Source of the DNA: Paenibacillus tuaregi
GTDB taxonomy: Bacteria > Bacillota > Bacilli > Paenibacillales > Paenibacillaceae
Direction: 5' to 3'
DNA length: 64,000 nucleotides
NCBI RefSeq assembly: GCF_900086655.1
Contig: NZ_LT575476.1
Location: 2,453,869-2,517,868, forward strand
The notes under the pieces are model-generated. The model was given only the letters and a program-made list of their open reading frames with translations. It ran no database searches and was not told where the DNA came from. Positions 18,508-27,934 of this stretch are shown here, one piece after another. Within the stretch, counting starts at the first letter, position 1; every line of letters starts with the position of its first letter. Both the position numbers and the translations under genes were made by a program.

Positions 18508-19236
18508 TTATTTAAGGAAATACATCAACGCTTCGGGAAGCTCCTTCTGCCAGAAGCCCCACAGGTGCTTGCCGTCCTTTTCAAGATAGTGGACTTTGGC
18601 TCCCCGTGCTTCAAGCAGGGCCTTGGTGTTCCGGTTCAGTTCCACGAAATCATAAATACCGGTATCTGTCTGATAGTCCCGTTCCTGAAGGCCGACGATC
18701 ATATACAGGGACAAGCCTGAGAGATCGCTCTCCTGAACCACGAGTTCCTGGGTCGGAATATAGAAGGCACCGGAAAGGCTGATGATTTTGGAAAACAGCT
18801 CCGGATTTTTCATAGCCAGATGCAGGGATACGGTACCGCCAAGTGAATCTCCCGCCAATATCCGCTCCTCGCGCTGGGTTCTAACCGGATAATTGCGTTC
18901 AACAAAGGGAATGATTTCTTGTGTGAAACAGGATGTGTAGGCCTCAAACCTATGGCCGAATGGGGCGTATTCCGCTGTCCGGACCTTTGTGTCTACTTCA
19001 ACTCCAACTACGATAAACGGATCGATTCCTTCATCCAGGATAAGCTGGTTGGCCGTGGTCGCAATGCGGCCGTAATTGAAAAATTCCTCACCGTCCTGGC
19101 AATAAATTACAGGATAGCTGAGGATTTCGTTGTAACCTGGAGGAAGATAAATGCGCAAAGAACGCTGTTCCCCCAAGAACTTGCTGTCAATGACTTCTTT
19201 CACAATCGTCCGTTTTAGGTACCGCGAATCGGTCAT
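18508..19236 (-). CDS. Alpha/beta-hydrolase esterase (Fes/BesA-like family)
   Basis: Soluble serine esterase of about 242 residues. Seen: a nucleophile elbow GDSLGG, an oxyanion-side YLPPGYNE stretch near the N-terminus, and the catalytic His in KDGKHLWGFW near the C-terminus. This matches the enterochelin-esterase-like family; in siderophore producers such enzymes release iron, but no siderophore genes are in the window, so the substrate is open. The frame can be extended to a TTG at 19350, but those 38 residues look non-coding; I chose the ATG at 19236. Confidence 0.78.
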   Translation of the reverse strand: MTDSRYLKRTIVKEVIDSKFLGEQRSLRIYLPPGYNEILSYPVIYCQDGEEFFNYGRIATTANQLILDEGIDPFIVVGVEVDTKVRTAEYAPFGHRFEAYTSCFTQEIIPFVERNYPVRTQREERILAGDSLGGTVSLHLAMKNPELFSKIISLSGAFYIPTQELVVQESDLSGLSLYMIVGLQERDYQTDTGIYDFVELNRNTKALLEARGAKVHYLEKDGKHLWGFWQKELPEALMYFLK

Positions 19237-19410
19237 GGATGGTTCACGCTCCGTCTCTTGATATTTTGCTTTTGAAAGCCTGATCAGGTAAGATACCCCT
19301 AGGCATGTCTTGGAAAAAGGGAGGATTTCCTTTTTTAATGTGTTATACAATTATTGTTCATCTGTTATACATACAAAAATCAGGGTTGAACACATTTTAA
19401 AGTATATCCT

Positions 19411-19440
19411 TTGACTTAAGTGGTGAAACAGATGTATAAT
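19411..19440 (+). promoter_or_regulatory. Sigma-A promoter of the pdh operon
   Basis: TTGACT (19411-19416), 18-base spacer, TATAAT (19435-19440). Nearly consensus, fitting strong constitutive expression of PDH. Confidence 0.82.
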
Positions 19441-19492
19441 AATTCTATAACAGTGGAACATGATATTCAAATTTTTTATCGAGGTGAAGATA

Positions 19493-20560
19493 ATGAGCAA
19501 GGTTCCTTATGAAGTATATACGGAGGACGTTGACACGCTGTCCGTACTTTCACCTGCTGGTGAAATCGTAAACAAAGATAAACTTCCTGACTTGACTGAT
19601 GATCAATTGAAAGAAATTATGTACCGTATGGTATTTACCCGTACTTGGGATGATCGTGCTGTGAACTTGGGCCGCCAAGGACGTCTTGGTTTCTATGCGC
19701 CGGTATCCGGCCAAGAAGCTACTATGGTTGGCAGTGAGTTTGCGCTAGAGAAAGATGACTTTGTATGTCCTGGATACCGTGATATGCCACAAATCGTATG
19801 GCACGGTCTTCCATTGTATCAAGCCTTCCTGTATTCCCGTGGGCATCAACACGGCGGTGAAATTCCTCAAGGTGTCAATGTACTTATGCCGCAAATTATC
19901 ATTGGGGCACAAATCCTGCATGCAATGGGGATTGCAATGGGCTACAAGCTCAGAAAACAAAAGCAGGTCGTAATTACTTATACAGGGGATGGCGGATCTT
20001 CCGAAGGTGACTTCTATGAAGGTCTGAACTATGCCGGTGTTTACAAGCTGCCGGTTATTTTCTTTGTGCAAAACAACGGTTATGCGATCACTACTCCATT
20101 CTCCAAGCAGACTGCGGCTCTTTCCATCGCCCACAAAGCGGTTGCAGCCGGTATTAAAGGCGTGAAGGTTGACGGTATGGATGTTCTTGCCGTAATCAAA
20201 GCTGTTCAAGAAGCTGCTGAGCGCGGCCGCAACGGCGAAGGTGCTACCTTGATCGAAGCGGTTACTTACCGTTTCCGTCCGCATTCCCTGTCTGATGATG
20301 CTTCCAAGTATCGTACGAAGGAAGAAGAAGGCGAGTGGAGTGAGAAGGACCCAATTGCACGTCTTGCCAAGTACCTGGAGAAGAAAGGTCTTTGGACTGA
20401 AGAAGATACTGCCCGTGTGAAAGAAGAAGCGAAAGCAAAAGTGAACGAGCAGATCAAGAAAGCGGAACAAACCGAGAAAATGACGGTTCCAGGCTTGATT
20501 GACAGCATGTTCGAAACCACTCCGAAATATCTGGAAGAGCAAAAGGCTGACTTCCAATAA
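19493..20560 (+). CDS. pdhA: Pyruvate dehydrogenase E1 component, alpha subunit
   Basis: TPP-dependent decarboxylation of pyruvate, forming a heterotetramer with PdhB. The TPP motif GDG-X26-NN is exact (GDGGSSEGDF...FFVQNN). About 355 residues from the ATG at 19493, which has GAGGTG seven bases before it; the ATG at 19460 lacks a ribosome site. Its cofactor TPP is made by the thi genes upstream in this window. Similar branched-chain E1 enzymes are excluded by context and close Bacillus-type sequence. Confidence 0.93.
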   Translation: MSKVPYEVYTEDVDTLSVLSPAGEIVNKDKLPDLTDDQLKEIMYRMVFTRTWDDRAVNLGRQGRLGFYAPVSGQEATMVGSEFALEKDDFVCPGYRDMPQIVWHGLPLYQAFLYSRGHQHGGEIPQGVNVLMPQIIIGAQILHAMGIAMGYKLRKQKQVVITYTGDGGSSEGDFYEGLNYAGVYKLPVIFFVQNNGYAITTPFSKQTAALSIAHKAVAAGIKGVKVDGMDVLAVIKAVQEAAERGRNGEGATLIEAVTYRFRPHSLSDDASKYRTKEEEGEWSEKDPIARLAKYLEKKGLWTEEDTARVKEEAKAKVNEQIKKAEQTEKMTVPGLIDSMFETTPKYLEEQKADFQ

Positions 20561-20574
20561 TATATCCCGCGAAT

Positions 20575-20611
20575 ACTCCCCGTTTGTTTTTTTACTGACC
20601 GGAAGGGGAGT
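20575..20611 (+). other. Hairpin between pdhA and pdhB
   Basis: ACTCCCC and GGGGAGT pair across a 23-base loop. The T-run is inside the loop, so this is not an ordinary terminator; it might mark RNA processing or partial attenuation within the operon. Confidence 0.3.
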
Positions 20612-20697
20612 TATTGCACTGCCGGTTTATGCCGGTGAGGTTCAACTTATTTCATTGAATCAGGAACCAATCCTGACTTATAGGAGGATATCTAGCA

Positions 20698-21678
20698 ATG
20701 GCACAAATGAACATGAAAGAAGCGATTCGCGATGCATTGCGCGTGGAATTGAAACGCGATGCCAATGTCCTGCTTTTCGGGGAAGACGTAGGTAATGTAG
20801 GGGGCGTATTCCGCGCAACCGAAGGACTGCAAAAAGAGTTTGGGGAAGAGCGCGTATTCGATACGCCGCTGGCTGAATCCGCGATTGGCGGTTTGGCGTT
20901 CGGTCTTGGTATCCAGGGCTTCCGTCCTGTTGCCGAGATTCAATTTGTAGGTTTTATCTTTGAAGCTCTTGACCAGATTCTGGTTCAAGCTGCGCGTCTG
21001 CGCTACCGTTCCGGCGGCCGCTACAATGCGCCTATCGTATTCCGTACGCCATTTGGCGGCGGTGTTAAAGCGGCTGAGCTTCATACGGATTCCCTGGAAG
21101 GATTGATTGCCCAAACACCGGGTATTAAACTAGTAATCCCTTCCAACCCATACGATGCTAAAGGTCTTATGATTTCCGCGATTCGCGATAATGACCCTGT
21201 CTTCTTCATGGAGCACCTTAATCTGTACCATGCTTTCCGTGCTGAAGTTCCAGATGGTGAGTACACTGTTGAACTTGGCAAGGCGAACGTGGTTAAAGAA
21301 GGCTCCGATGTTACCATCATTGCTTATGGTCTGATGGTTCACACCGCAGTTAAAGCGGCTGAAGAACTTGAAAAAACAAAGGGCATTAAAGCTGAGGTTA
21401 TCGATCTGCGCACCCTGGTTCCTCTGGATATCGACACCATTGTGGCGTCCATTAAGAGAACCAACCGTGCCATCGTTGTACAGGAAGCTCAGAAATCCGC
21501 GGGTATCGCTGCGGAAGTTATTGCTCAAATCAATGAGAAGGCTATTCTTCACCTCGAAGCGCCAGTTCTTCGTGTGGCAGGTCCGGATACCGTGTATCCA
21601 TTTGCCCAAATCGAGGATCAGTGGCTTCCATCTCCAGCTCGTGTGATTTCCGCAGTAAACAAAGTACTTGAATTTTAA
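20698..21678 (+). CDS. pdhB: Pyruvate dehydrogenase E1 component, beta subunit
   Basis: Partner of PdhA, contributing to the TPP site and E2 binding. Transketolase-type fold, 326 residues, with [25 protein letters not shown] and the C-terminal [20 protein letters not shown] block (about). RBS TAGGAGGAT 10 bases before the ATG. A 137-base gap from pdhA contains the hairpin at 20575. Confidence 0.94.
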   Translation: MAQMNMKEAIRDALRVELKRDANVLLFGEDVGNVGGVFRATEGLQKEFGEERVFDTPLAESAIGGLAFGLGIQGFRPVAEIQFVGFIFEALDQILVQAARLRYRSGGRYNAPIVFRTPFGGGVKAAELHTDSLEGLIAQTPGIKLVIPSNPYDAKGLMISAIRDNDPVFFMEHLNLYHAFRAEVPDGEYTVELGKANVVKEGSDVTIIAYGLMVHTAVKAAEELEKTKGIKAEVIDLRTLVPLDIDTIVASIKRTNRAIVVQEAQKSAGIAAEVIAQINEKAILHLEAPVLRVAGPDTVYPFAQIEDQWLPSPARVISAVNKVLEF

Positions 21679-21709
21679 TTAACAACCGGACTATAAGGAG
21701 GTCTTCTAG

Positions 21710-23029
21710 GTGGCAAAATTTGAATATCGTTTCCCGGAACTGGGCGAAGGATTGCATGAAGGCGAAATTATCAAAATGCACATCAAGCCAGGGGATAAAG
21801 TAACCGACGATGACATCATCATGGAAGTGCAAAACGACAAGGCAGTAGTAGAAGTTCCTTGTCCTGTGAACGGTACAGTTCAAGAAGTATTCGGTAAAGA
21901 CGGCGCGATCTTCCGCGTTGGCGACGTAGTTGCCGTTATCGATGCTGAAGGCGAAGTTCCTGAGCAAGAAGGCGCCCCTGAACAGCACGGAAGCCAAGAG
22001 GCTGATGCGGCGAAAGGCGGAGCGGATACGAAATCTTCCCCTGCTTCTGACAGCCCGTCCGAAGCTAAGCAAGGCGATGCAGCTGGCGCACCTGCTCCTG
22101 CGGCTCCGAACAAGGAAGTGCTTGCTACACCTAGCGTTCGCAAATTCGCACGTGAGCAAGGCATCGATCTGACTCAAGTAACGGGTACAGGCAATGCTGG
22201 CAAGATCACCAGAGAAGATGTTGAAGCCTTCAAGAACGGCGGCGGTGCGGCTGCAGCTCCAGCGGCTCAAGAAGCTAAATCTGAAGCCAAAGCAGCTCCA
22301 GCGGCAGCTTCAACAGGTGCTGTGCATCTGGAAGAAGAGCGCGTTCCATTCAAAGGAATCCGCAAAGCGATTTCCAATGCTATGGTTAAATCGGCGTACA
22401 CAGCTCCTCACGTTACTATCATGGACGAAGTGGATGTTACTGAGCTGGTGGCGTTCCGTACCCGCATGAAACCAATCGCCGAGAAGAAAGGCACGAAAGT
22501 GACTTACCTGCCGTTCATCGTTAAAGCTTTGGTTGCGGCTTCCCGTCAATTCCCGGCGCTTAACGCTTCCATTGACGAAGAGAACAACGAAATTGTTTAC
22601 AAGAAGCATTATGACATCGGTATTGCTACCGATACAGATAACGGCTTGATCGTTCCAGTCATTAAAGATGCTGACCGTAAGAGCATCTGGATGATTGCTG
22701 ACGCTATTCGTGACCTGGCTGCACGCGGCCGTGAAGGCAAGCTGAGCCCTGCCGAAATGAAAGGCAGCACAATTTCGATCACAAATATCGGTTCTGCCGG
22801 CGGTATGTTCTTTACCCCAATCATTAACTATCCTGAGGTAGCTATCTTGGGTACTGGACGTATTTCCGAGAAACCAGTTGTGAAGAACGGTGAAATCGTA
22901 GTTGCTCCAGTAATGGCTCTGTCCCTTAGCTTCGACCACCGTCTGATTGATGGTGCAACAGCTCAAAACTTTATGAACTACATTAAATCACTGCTCGCTA
23001 ATCCTGAGCTGCTGGTTATGGAGGTGTAA
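21710..23029 (+). CDS. pdhC: Pyruvate dehydrogenase E2, dihydrolipoamide acetyltransferase
   Basis: Core of the PDH complex. One lipoyl domain at about 1-78 with Lys44 in QNDKAVVEV, an Ala/Pro/Glu-rich linker, a peripheral-subunit-binding domain about 135-170 (PSVRKFAREQGID), a second flexible linker, then the catalytic domain about 205-439 with FDHRLIDG. GTG start after AAGGAGGT. Only one lipoyl domain, as in other Bacillales. Confidence 0.95.
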   Translation: MAKFEYRFPELGEGLHEGEIIKMHIKPGDKVTDDDIIMEVQNDKAVVEVPCPVNGTVQEVFGKDGAIFRVGDVVAVIDAEGEVPEQEGAPEQHGSQEADAAKGGADTKSSPASDSPSEAKQGDAAGAPAPAAPNKEVLATPSVRKFAREQGIDLTQVTGTGNAGKITREDVEAFKNGGGAAAAPAAQEAKSEAKAAPAAASTGAVHLEEERVPFKGIRKAISNAMVKSAYTAPHVTIMDEVDVTELVAFRTRMKPIAEKKGTKVTYLPFIVKALVAASRQFPALNASIDEENNEIVYKKHYDIGIATDTDNGLIVPVIKDADRKSIWMIADAIRDLAARGREGKLSPAEMKGSTISITNIGSAGGMFFTPIINYPEVAILGTGRISEKPVVKNGEIVVAPVMALSLSFDHRLIDGATAQNFMNYIKSLLANPELLVMEV

Positions 23030-23032
23030 GTA

Positions 23033-24448
23033 ATGGTAGTAGGAGACGCTTCTCTTGATATCGATACATTGGTCGTAGGTGCCGGTCCCGGCGGTTATGT
23101 GGCAGCCATTCGTGCTGCCCAACTGGGACAAAAAGTAGTAATCGTGGATAAATCCGAGCTTGGCGGCGTGTGCTTGAACCGTGGATGTATTCCATCCAAG
23201 GCTCTGATCTCCGCGGCTCACCAATATGAAGCTGCCAAGCATGGCGACGCATTCGGGATTTCCGCAGACAACGTAAAGGTTGACTTCTCCAAAACCCAAG
23301 CTTTCAAAAATGGTGTTGTGAAGAAGATGACTCAAGGTGTGGCTGGACTTCTGAAAGGCAATAAGATCGAGGTATTCAGCGGTGAGGTTATGTTCATTAA
23401 CGAAACCGAAGCGCGTGCTTTCAATGAACACGAATCCCCACGCTACCGGTTCAAACATTGTATCCTGGCAACAGGTTCCCGTCCGATTGAACTTAAGCCG
23501 TTCCCATTCGGCGGCCGTATCCTGTCCTCCACCGAAGCGCTGCAGCTTGAAGAGATTCCTTCGAGCCTCGTCGTTATCGGCGGTGGTTACATCGGTGCCG
23601 AGCTTGGTCAAATGTTCTCCAAATTCGGAACTAAAGTAACGATCATTGAAGGTCTGGACACTGTGCTTCCTGGCTTCGACAAGGACATGACCCGTCTTGT
23701 TGCGAAGAGCATGGAGAAGACCGGCATTGAAATCGTGACAAATGCGAAGGCGGAAAGTGCTGAGCAGACAGATAAGAACGTGACTGTGAAATACTCCGTC
23801 AACGGAGAGAGCAAAGAAGTTACTGCAGACTATCTGCTGGTGACTGTTGGACGCCGTCCAAATACTGATGGCGATCTGGGTCTTGATCTTGCGGGTGTGG
23901 AACTGACCGACCGTGGTCTGGTTAAAGTTGACCATCAAGGACGCACAACCAACCCGAACATCTTTGCGATTGGCGATATTGTTCCAGGTCTTGCGCTGGC
24001 CCACAAAGCTTCTTACGAAGGTAAAGTGGCCGCAGAAGCGATCTCTGGCCTGCCATCTGTAGTTGACTACAAAGCGATTCCGGCTGTTGTATTTACAGAT
24101 CCTGAATGCTCCAGTGTTGGCTACACCGAGAAGGAAGCTAAGGAGAAAGGCTTCAAAGTGAAAGCCGGTAAATTCCCGTTTGCGGGTAATGGCCGTGCAA
24201 CTTCTCTGAATGCTCCAGACGGATTCATTAAAATTGTAGCGAATGAAGAGAACAACCTGGTTCTTGGCGCACAAATCGTAGGTATTGAAGCATCCAACTT
24301 GATTGCCGAGCTTGGCCTGGCCATCGAGATGGGAGCAACTCTTGAGGATATCTCCCTTACAATCCATGCTCACCCAACACTTGGTGAGATTGTTATGGAG
24401 ACTGCAGAGCTTGTGGAAGGTCATCCAATCCACGTCATTTCCCGTTAA
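23033..24448 (+). CDS. pdhD: Dihydrolipoamide dehydrogenase (E3)
   Basis: FAD/NAD disulfide oxidoreductase that reoxidises the lipoyl group. FAD motif VVGAGPGGYVAA, redox pair in GVCLNRGCIPSKA, NAD motif VIGGGYIGAELG, and the catalytic HAHPTLGE at the C-terminus. 471 residues, normal. It starts four bases after pdhC. The opposite strand is open for 493 codons here, a codon-bias shadow. Confidence 0.95.
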   Translation: MVVGDASLDIDTLVVGAGPGGYVAAIRAAQLGQKVVIVDKSELGGVCLNRGCIPSKALISAAHQYEAAKHGDAFGISADNVKVDFSKTQAFKNGVVKKMTQGVAGLLKGNKIEVFSGEVMFINETEARAFNEHESPRYRFKHCILATGSRPIELKPFPFGGRILSSTEALQLEEIPSSLVVIGGGYIGAELGQMFSKFGTKVTIIEGLDTVLPGFDKDMTRLVAKSMEKTGIEIVTNAKAESAEQTDKNVTVKYSVNGESKEVTADYLLVTVGRRPNTDGDLGLDLAGVELTDRGLVKVDHQGRTTNPNIFAIGDIVPGLALAHKASYEGKVAAEAISGLPSVVDYKAIPAVVFTDPECSSVGYTEKEAKEKGFKVKAGKFPFAGNGRATSLNAPDGFIKIVANEENNLVLGAQIVGIEASNLIAELGLAIEMGATLEDISLTIHAHPTLGEIVMETAELVEGHPIHVISR

Positions 24449-24507
24449 TCTTGTTACTCCTATGTGCACATGGACACGGGTCTCTTAAGCGAAATTGAAC
24501 ATATTTT

Positions 24508-24541
24508 GGCAAGAACGCAGCCCGCGTTCTTGCCTTTCTTT
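24508..24541 (+). terminator. Terminator of the pdh operon
   Basis: GGCAAGAACGC-AGCCC-GCGTTCTTGCC stem followed by TTTCTTTTT. Confidence 0.88.
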
Positions 24542-24551
24542 TTATTGTCTG

Positions 24552-24581
24552 TTAACAAGATGGGCGGCATCATGATATATT
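24552..24581 (+). promoter_or_regulatory. Predicted promoter of thyA-folA
   Basis: TTAACA (24552-24557), 18-base spacer, TATATT (24576-24581) with TG one base upstream (extended -10). Confidence 0.55.
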
Positions 24582-24609
24582 ACATAAGAGAAAGTCGGAG
24601 GTGTGGATC

Positions 24610-25404
24610 GTGCAAAATTATTTGGATTTGCTTAAGGATATTCAGGAACACGGGACCCGGAAAGACGACCGCACAGGTACGGGAACAATCTCGGTCTTTG
24701 GTCGTCAGCTGCGCTTTGATCTGTCCAAAGGGTTCCCGCTGGTTACAACCAAACGCATTCATCTCAAATCAGTAATTCATGAGCTGTTGTGGTTCCTTAA
24801 AGGGGACACCAACATCGCTTATTTGAAGGAACACGGAGTCCGGATATGGGACGAATGGGCGGATGAGAACGGGGATCTCGGTCCTGTGTATGGCTCCCAA
24901 TGGCGTTCTTGGGAGACCCCGGATGGCCGTGTGATTGATCAGATCACCAACGTGGTCGAGGGCATCAAGAACAATCCGGATTCCCGCCGTCATCTGGTGA
25001 GTGCTTGGAACGTGGCTGAGATTGAGAATATGAAGCTGCCGCCATGCCATTTTGTGTTTCAATTCTATGTGGCTGACGGGAAATTAAGCTGTATGCTGAC
25101 CATGCGCTCGGTGGACACGTTCCTGGGACTTCCCTTCAATATTGCAAGTTATGCTCTGCTCACACATATGGTGGCTCAGCAGTGTGATCTTGAGGTTGGA
25201 GAGTTCATCTGGTCCGGCGGGGACGTGCACATCTATACCAATCATTTGGAGCAGGTGCAGCTTCAGCTGACCCGTACACCATATGAACTGCCGAAGCTGG
25301 TCATCAAGCGGAAGCCCGAGTCTATTTTTGATTATAAGTATGAGGATTTCGAATTTGAAAACTATGTGTACCACCCGGCTATTAAGGCGCCGGTGTCCGT
25401 CTAA
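24610..25404 (+). CDS. thyA: Thymidylate synthase ThyA
   Basis: Methylates dUMP to dTMP with methylenetetrahydrofolate. The catalytic Cys is in [17 protein letters not shown], the RSVD...[11 protein letters not shown] folate/dUMP region and the HIYTNH motif are present. I take the GTG at 24610 because CGGAGGTG lies about seven bases upstream; the GTG at 24601 is part of that site. 264 residues, the short E. coli-type form. It is followed 70 bases later by folA, which recycles its dihydrofolate product. Confidence 0.95.
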   Translation: MQNYLDLLKDIQEHGTRKDDRTGTGTISVFGRQLRFDLSKGFPLVTTKRIHLKSVIHELLWFLKGDTNIAYLKEHGVRIWDEWADENGDLGPVYGSQWRSWETPDGRVIDQITNVVEGIKNNPDSRRHLVSAWNVAEIENMKLPPCHFVFQFYVADGKLSCMLTMRSVDTFLGLPFNIASYALLTHMVAQQCDLEVGEFIWSGGDVHIYTNHLEQVQLQLTRTPYELPKLVIKRKPESIFDYKYEDFEFENYVYHPAIKAPVSV

Positions 25405-25474
25405 CTCTACTGTGTGACAACGGATGGTGGAAGCGGACAGAAGACCGTTTAGACATTTTGAAAAAGGGGGTCAA

Positions 25475-25981
25475 ATGATGGGTATTACACTGATATGGGC
25501 CATGGCCCGGGGGGGTGTAATCGGCAGGGACAACAAGCTGCCGTGGCGGCTGCCTGCGGATTTGGCTTTCTTCAAGGCCCAGACAATCGGCAAGACGATG
25601 CTGATGGGAAGAAAGACGTGGGAATCCATCGGTTCAAAGCCGCTTCCAGGCCGCCGGAATGTGATTCTGACAACGGACAAGTCATTTCAGGCAGATGGAG
25701 CGGAGACTGTGCATTCCATGTCTGAAGCCTTAGAGCTGGCCGGGCCCGGAGAGGAACTTATGGTCATCGGTGGAGCGGGAGTGTTTGAGCATTTCCTGCC
25801 ATATGCCACCCGCCTGCTGGTTACCTTTATCGATGAGGATATCGAAGGGGATGTAGTCTTTCCTGAACTGGACTGGTCCTCGTTCAAGCTCACGGATGAG
25901 GTACAGGGAATTCGGGACGAGAAGAATCCATATGATTATCGGTTTGTAACCTATGAACGCGTTAAAGCAGTTGCGCAATAA
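25475..25981 (+). CDS. folA: Dihydrofolate reductase
   Basis: NADPH-dependent reduction of dihydrofolate; functional pair with ThyA. Seen: IWAMARGGVIGRDNKLPWRLPAD (split here for length: active-site LPWRLP with the following acidic residue), MGRKTWESIG, and VIGGAGVFEHFLP. AAAGGGGG lies just before two adjacent ATG codons (25475 and 25478). About 168 residues. Confidence 0.93.
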   Translation: MMGITLIWAMARGGVIGRDNKLPWRLPADLAFFKAQTIGKTMLMGRKTWESIGSKPLPGRRNVILTTDKSFQADGAETVHSMSEALELAGPGEELMVIGGAGVFEHFLPYATRLLVTFIDEDIEGDVVFPELDWSSFKLTDEVQGIRDEKNPYDYRFVTYERVKAVAQ

Positions 25982-26213
25982 TGCAAACTATTATGAATAA
26001 AGTCCATTAATATGCTTTGTCGTGAGTGATAAAATATTTTAACAGTATAGAAGTAGGCAAAGGGTGGAAGGATTCTGGAGAAGCGTAGCGCTCGCCTTTG
26101 TGAACGGATCTCAGCTTATAGCAAATGTTTTAACCAAGAAATCCATGAACAACAGCGATCGGAAGAACTTGTCACCCGGCTGTCTGGATCTATATAATCA
26201 GTTGTTCTACTTT
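25982..26213. other. Structured intergenic element of unknown type
   Basis: A gap of about 280 bases without an ORF. Inside it, 26057-26190 is richer in G and C than its flanks and can fold: CAAAGG near 26057 pairs with CCTTTG near 26094 around an AGCG-TAG-CGCT hairpin, and ACAGC near 26150 pairs with GCTGT near 26180. It is not a motif I can name (not T-box, SAM, TPP or ydaO). It could be an interspersed repeat or an RNA. Confidence 0.35.
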
Positions 26214-26216
26214 TAT

Positions 26217-26238
26217 TGATTAATTTTAATCATATAAT
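26217..26238 (+). promoter_or_regulatory. Inverted repeat abutting a -10 box upstream of gltD
   Basis: TGATTAA-TT-TTAATCA (26217-26232) is a perfect inverted repeat, immediately followed by TATAAT (26233-26238). No -35 box at normal spacing is visible, so an activator or repressor site is plausible. Confidence 0.4.
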
Positions 26239-26359
26239 ATAAAGGGAACAGGGCGGTTAAACTGTGCTTTGTTCTTTTTATGGTGAAGATGGGATGGCTT
26301 GTGATGGCTGCATTCTACTTCCGTATAGATATACGAATATAGAGATGGGGGAAAGTAAG

Positions 26360-27847
26360 ATGTCTACACCTACGGGGTTTATGGAATTTAAGCGACAGCT
26401 TCCGGGAGACCGCAGTCCCTCTGAACGGGTTAAGGATTGGGAGGAATTCCATAAACATGCTTCGGAAGAGGAGCTCCGGACACAAGGAGCCCGGTGTATG
26501 GATTGTGGTACACCATACTGTCACACCGGAATCGATATGACTGGGGGAACCTCGGGATGCCCGGTCCACAATCTGATTCCAGAGTGGAATAATCTGGTTT
26601 ACCGTGGACAATGGAAGGATGCGCTTGACCGTCTTCATAAGACGAACAACTTCCCGGAGTTTACGGGCCGTGTATGTCCAGCCCCTTGCGAGGGCTCCTG
26701 TACGGTAGGTTTGATCGGACAGCCGGTTACAATCAAGACGATTGAAGAAGCTATTATCGAGCGCGGTTTTGAAGAAGGCTGGGTCGTAGCACAGCCGCCC
26801 GAGAAGCGTACAGGTAAGCGTGTAGCCGTGGTTGGCTCTGGACCAGCGGGTCTTGCCTGTGCAGCACAGCTTAACAAGGCAGGTCATGAGGTAACGGTAT
26901 ATGAGCGGGCAGACCGTGTCGGTGGGCTTCTAATGTATGGAATTCCGACAATGAAGCTGGATAAGTCCGTTGTAGAGAGACGTGTGAACCTTCTGGTCCA
27001 AGAAGGGGTGAAATTTATCACCAACACGGAAATTGGCAGGGATATTCCTGCGCAGCAGCTTGTTGATGAGTTTGATGCGGTAGTCCTGTGCGGAGGGGCG
27101 ACCAAACCACGGGAATTTAATATTGAAGGCAGCGAGTTGAATGGAGTGCATTATGCCATGCCGTTCCTTAACGGCACGATTCGCAGCTATCTGAACTCCG
27201 GCCTGCAAGATGGCGATTATTTGTCCGCAGAAGGCAAAGACGTTATCGTTATCGGAGGTGGGGACACCGGTTCTGACTGTGTGGCTACTTCGCTTCGTCA
27301 TGGCTGCAAGAGCATCACCCAGTTCGGTACACATGCAAAGGCTCCGCTCGAGCGGGACCCGATCCAAAACCCTTGGCCGCAGTTCCCGAACGTATACACG
27401 CTGGATTATGCCCAAGAGGAAGCCAAGGCACTTTACGGGGAAGATCCGCGTGAGTTCTCCATCATGACCACGAAGTTTGTGGGGGATGAGCAGGGCAACC
27501 TGAAGGAGCTGCATACCGTTCAAATTCAGCGGATTGTCGATGAAACCGGACGCAAGATTTATCAGCCGATTCCAGGTACGGAACGCGTATTCCCGGCTCA
27601 GCTAGCGCTGATCGCGATCGGATTTGACGGACCGGAGAACACGATCATCAATGAACTGTCTCTGGAGACGGACCGTCGTTCAAATGTGAAGGCGCGTTAT
27701 GGCAAATACAACACCAATGTGGACAAAGTATTTGCTGCTGGCGATATGCGCCGTGGTCAGAGCCTTGTGGTATGGGCCATCAACGAGGGACGCGAAGCTG
27801 CCCGTGAAGTCGATAAGTATTTGATGGGTGCAACGGTTCTGGTGTAA
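26360..27847 (+). CDS. gltD: Glutamate synthase small subunit (NADPH oxidoreductase)
   Basis: FAD/Fe-S protein that passes electrons from NADPH to the large subunit. Cys clusters CMDCGTPYCH, CPVHNLIPEWN and CPAPCEGSC at the N-terminus bind 4Fe-4S centres; FAD motif GSGPAGLACA; NADPH motif VIGGGDTGSDC. The ATG at 26360 gives 495 residues, normal for GltD; upstream in-frame codons from 26264 look non-coding. The large subunit gltB is not adjacent, so this copy stands alone; a GltD-like homologue with another partner is possible. Confidence 0.88.
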   Translation: MSTPTGFMEFKRQLPGDRSPSERVKDWEEFHKHASEEELRTQGARCMDCGTPYCHTGIDMTGGTSGCPVHNLIPEWNNLVYRGQWKDALDRLHKTNNFPEFTGRVCPAPCEGSCTVGLIGQPVTIKTIEEAIIERGFEEGWVVAQPPEKRTGKRVAVVGSGPAGLACAAQLNKAGHEVTVYERADRVGGLLMYGIPTMKLDKSVVERRVNLLVQEGVKFITNTEIGRDIPAQQLVDEFDAVVLCGGATKPREFNIEGSELNGVHYAMPFLNGTIRSYLNSGLQDGDYLSAEGKDVIVIGGGDTGSDCVATSLRHGCKSITQFGTHAKAPLERDPIQNPWPQFPNVYTLDYAQEEAKALYGEDPREFSIMTTKFVGDEQGNLKELHTVQIQRIVDETGRKIYQPIPGTERVFPAQLALIAIGFDGPENTIINELSLETDRRSNVKARYGKYNTNVDKVFAAGDMRRGQSLVVWAINEGREAAREVDKYLMGATVLV

Positions 27848-27870
27848 TGATATAATAATAGAATGCAACG

Positions 27871-27898
27871 GGGCTGCGCTGTGCGCGGCTCTTTTTTT
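27871..27898 (+). terminator. Terminator after gltD
   Basis: GGGCTGCGC pairs with GCGCGGCTC (with G-U pairs) and seven T follow. Confidence 0.7.
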
Positions 27899-27934
27899 GC
27901 CGAGAAGATCTTGGGAGAGGGGAAGCGTCTCACC

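Noticed and set aside
22988..24469. Antisense ORF of 493 codons opposite pdhD
   Set aside because: It mirrors pdhD nearly end to end, has no ribosome site, and is explained by codon bias of the highly expressed sense gene. Similar shadows lie opposite pdhA, pdhB and pdhC.
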